Assembly: GCA_002448975.1 (NCBI GenBank) | Contig: DKBO01000133.1 | Location: forward strand, 1-6,648 | DNA: 6,648 nucleotides | Source of the DNA: Nitrospiraceae bacterium UBA6898 | Lineage (GTDB): Bacteria; Nitrospirota; Thermodesulfovibrionia; Thermodesulfovibrionales; UBA6898 | Direction of reading: 5' to 3' | Shown here: one piece after another, positions 4,376 through 6,648 of the stretch | How the letters are laid out: the number at the start of each line of letters is the position of its first letter | Numbering within the stretch: position 1 is the stretch's first letter | The notes under the pieces: model-generated | The model's input: the letters and a program-made list of their open reading frames with translations, nothing else | Told to the model about the DNA's origin: nothing | Database searches by the model: none | Program-made: the position numbers and the translations under genes

Positions 4376-6648
4376 TTGGCTGTCTATCCTATTGACGAGA
4401 TATTGGGGGCGCTGAAAGATGCGGTGACCGCCCATCCGGGAGTGGTTCTTTCCGCACCGCCCGGTGCGGGCAAGACAACCCGGGTACCGATTGCGCTGCT
4501 TGACGTGGTTCCCCGGGACTGCATTCTTCTGATGGAACCGCGGCGGCTTGCCGCTACTTCTGCTGCGCGGTGGATGGCAATGACCCTTCATGAAAATGTG
4601 GGTGAGACCGTCGGCTACTCCATACGGTTTGACAGCCGGAGATCTTCAAAGACCCGCGTCGAAGTGGTGACCGGGGGTATTCTGACCAGGAGGTTACAAT
4701 CAGATCCCAGCCTTCATGATGTGGCAATGGTAATCTTCGACGAGTTCCACGAACGCAGCATTGATGGTGACCTCGCCCTGGCGTTATGCCTCGACATCCA
4801 AAGAAACCTGAGAGAAGAACTGAAAATTTTGGTGATGTCCGCGACATTGGACTGCAAGCCAATTGCTGCGCTTCTCGGCGGTGCCCCGGTCATTGCATCT
4901 AAAGGCAGGATCTTTCCGGTTGAAGAACGGTATGGAGAAGAAAAGGCAGTGATGCCGCTTCATGAAAACGTTGTGAACACGGTCAGCAGGGCGCTCGGGG
5001 AAACGGAGGGAGATATCCTTGCCTTTCTGCCGGGCGTACGGGAGATACGGCGCTGCCATGAAGCTCTCAGAGAAGTGCTCAAAACGGAAAAGAAGAAAAT
5101 TGCCGTGCAGCCGCTTTACGGCGATCTTCCCTTTGAAGACCAGGAACGGGCTATCCTGCCATCGCAGTATCGCAAAATCGTCCTCGCCACGAATATAGCC
5201 GAGACAAGCCTCACCATAGAGGGCATACGTGTCGTCATCGACAGCGGCCTGACCAGGAGACTGCAGTATGATCCTTCATCGGGTATGAACCGCCTCATAA
5301 CCGGCAGTGCCTCAAAGGCATCGGCCGAGCAGAGAAAGGGGCGGGCGGGCCGACTCGGCCCCGGGATCTGTTACCGGCTCTATGGCAGGCATACCTTTCA
5401 GTCCATGCTGCCTTTTGCTCCTCCGGAGATCCTGATATCCGATCTTTCCTCCCTTGTGCTTGAGCTGGCGATATGGGGGGTGAAAGAACCTTCCGGGCTC
5501 TCCTGGCTTGATGTACCTCCCGATGCAGCCTGGAAGTCTGCGGAGCGGCTGCTCATGGATATGGACCTTCTTGACCGGTCAGGAGCCGTTACAGAACGTG
5601 GCAGGATAGTAGCAGGCTTACCGCTCCATCCGAGACTCGGATGTCTGCTGATGCGCTCAGTCGCATTGGGGTGCCCGGAACTGGGCGCAGATCTTGCAGC
5701 CCTCTTGTCTGAACGCGACATTCTTCTTCGCAGCGTGTCACGCGCATCGGACACAGACATCAGCGAGAGGCTTGACATATTATGGCGCTGGCGCAAGACA
5801 AAAGAACCGTCAGCCTCTGCGGACATCTGGGCACTGCGTACCGTTGACAGGACAGCCGGGCATCTCATGCATCGTCTGCGCGGTGCAGGAAAGAGACCTG
5901 TCCGGGGAAAGAACTTCCAGGATGCCGTAGCCCGTCTTCTCCTCAGTGCATTCCCGGACCGGATAGCGAGGAAGCGGGACAAGGAGCAGGGTCGTTTTGT
6001 GCTGGTCCAAGGGCGCGGAGTCAGGGTCTCAACAGCAGGCAGCCTGGCAACGAGCACCTTCATCATTGCGGTGAATCTGGATCTGGGGAACAAGTCTGAG
6101 GGGTCCGTGCATATTGCTGAACCCCTCACCGAAGACATTATTCGCGAGGCATGCAGAGAAAGCATTACAACTGTACGCAGGGTTTCCTGGTATCAAAGGG
6201 AGAAAAAAATCATTGCTGTCAGAGAAGAACAGCTGGGTGCGCTCCTTCTGTCTTCCGTGCCGATTATCCCCTCTGACGAAGAAGTATCAGATATCCTCTG
6301 CAGCGAGATCAGGTCAGATCCCGGGATGCTTGGGTTCAGCAGGGAGGCGCGGCAGTTCCAGGCAAGAGTACTGTTGCTTCGGCGGGCATATCCCGAAGAG
6401 GACTGGCCTGATCTTTCCGACGAGCATCTTTACGCAGATCCGAAGAAATGGCTCAGACCGTGGCTGGGCAAGGTTAGGAGCGCAGAGGAACTGAGCCGCT
6501 TGGACCTTGTCCCAGCTCTTCGCCAGTGCCTTACTCGAAGTCAACAGCTGCAGCTCGCAGATCGGGCTCCTGCGCATGTGGTCGTCCCGAGCGGGAACCG
6601 CATTGCGCTGGACTACACCGCGGGAGAACTGCCCGTCCTCGCGGTAAA
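4376..6648 (+). CDS. hrpB: ATP-dependent RNA helicase HrpB (DEAH type), 3' partial
   Basis: The frame is open from the TTG at 4376 to the last base, giving about 757 residues; HrpB proteins are usually about 800-850, so only the extreme C-terminus is missing. Superfamily 2 motifs are all present: Walker A APPGAGKTT (residues 27-35), motif Ia EPRRLAA, motif II DEFH (122-125), motif III SAT (155-157), motif V region ATNIAETSLTI, and motif VI QRKGRAGR (319-326). The helicase-associated domain follows, and then the HrpB-specific C-terminal region ending near GNRIALDYTAGELPVLAV. DEFH rather than DEAH is normal for HrpB. The family unwinds or remodels RNA using ATP in the cytoplasm; the specific physiological role of HrpB in most bacteria is not settled. 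The start is chosen from the AGGGA at 4364-4368 and because PIDEILGAL then falls near the N-terminus, as in relatives. No frameshift or internal stop was found on reading every codon. Confidence 0.95.
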   Translation, partial: MAVYPIDEILGALKDAVTAHPGVVLSAPPGAGKTTRVPIALLDVVPRDCILLMEPRRLAATSAARWMAMTLHENVGETVGYSIRFDSRRSSKTRVEVVTGGILTRRLQSDPSLHDVAMVIFDEFHERSIDGDLALALCLDIQRNLREELKILVMSATLDCKPIAALLGGAPVIASKGRIFPVEERYGEEKAVMPLHENVVNTVSRALGETEGDILAFLPGVREIRRCHEALREVLKTEKKKIAVQPLYGDLPFEDQERAILPSQYRKIVLATNIAETSLTIEGIRVVIDSGLTRRLQYDPSSGMNRLITGSASKASAEQRKGRAGRLGPGICYRLYGRHTFQSMLPFAPPEILISDLSSLVLELAIWGVKEPSGLSWLDVPPDAAWKSAERLLMDMDLLDRSGAVTERGRIVAGLPLHPRLGCLLMRSVALGCPELGADLAALLSERDILLRSVSRASDTDISERLDILWRWRKTKEPSASADIWALRTVDRTAGHLMHRLRGAGKRPVRGKNFQDAVARLLLSAFPDRIARKRDKEQGRFVLVQGRGVRVSTAGSLATSTFIIAVNLDLGNKSEGSVHIAEPLTEDIIREACRESITTVRRVSWYQREKKIIAVREEQLGALLLSSVPIIPSDEEVSDILCSEIRSDPGMLGFSREARQFQARVLLLRRAYPEEDWPDLSDEHLYADPKKWLRPWLGKVRSAEELSRLDLVPALRQCLTRSQQLQLADRAPAHVVVPSGNRIALDYTAGELPVLAV

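Noticed and set aside
4335..4383. Direct repeat TTGGCTGT at 4335-4342 and 4376-4383
   Set aside because: Eight-base repeats of this kind arise by chance, and one copy is simply the hrpB start codon region; no mobile-element ends or target duplication context is present.
3599..4591. Long minus-strand open frame of 330 codons opposite the coiled-coil protein and the start of hrpB
   Set aside because: It runs antisense to two genes with clear motifs and ribosome sites; its product has no recognisable domain and its length is explained by codon bias of the genes on the other strand.
5398..6165. Minus-strand open frame of 255 codons inside hrpB
   Set aside because: It is fully antisense to conserved HrpB sequence, and its Arg/Ser-rich product is typical of a shadow frame.

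Overview
This window looks like an ordinary stretch of chromosome from a Gram-negative bacterium of moderate GC content. It holds six protein genes and no sign of phage, transposon, integron, CRISPR array, tRNA or rRNA. The gene set is a membrane spermidine-synthase-like protein, a DUF3147 protein, a minimal zincin, a YeiW-type cysteine-cluster protein, an uncharacterised coiled-coil membrane protein and HrpB. Together with the use of GTG and TTG starts, this is what I would expect in a Desulfobacterota or Nitrospirota type genome. That placement is inference and weak.

Layout. At 1-2475 (+) lies most of a polytopic membrane protein with a central methyltransferase-like fold. Its start is upstream of the window. 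It runs convergently into 2532-2861 (-), a small four-helix membrane protein of the DUF3147/GlpM type; the 56 bp between them show no clear terminator. An 84 bp divergent region (2862-2945) separates that gene from a rightward pair: a small HExxH zincin (2946-3326) whose stop overlaps the TTG start of a UPF0153/YeiW-like cysteine-rich protein (3323-3595). A 147 bp gap (3596-3742) holds a short GC-rich hairpin and a second inverted repeat. Then come an uncharacterised membrane-anchored protein with a CxxC motif (3743-4330) and, 45 bp later, the DEAH-type helicase hrpB (4376 to the window end, missing roughly its last tenth).

How the genes relate. The zincin and the cysteine-cluster gene are almost surely co-transcribed and translationally coupled. 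The uncharacterised protein and hrpB share strand and close spacing and may form a second transcription unit. I see no shared pathway that joins the whole window. I did not find evidence for a new multi-gene system. The most useful leads are the uncharacterised 195-residue protein, the altered active site of the spermidine-synthase-like protein, and a possible leaderless transcript for the DUF3147 gene.
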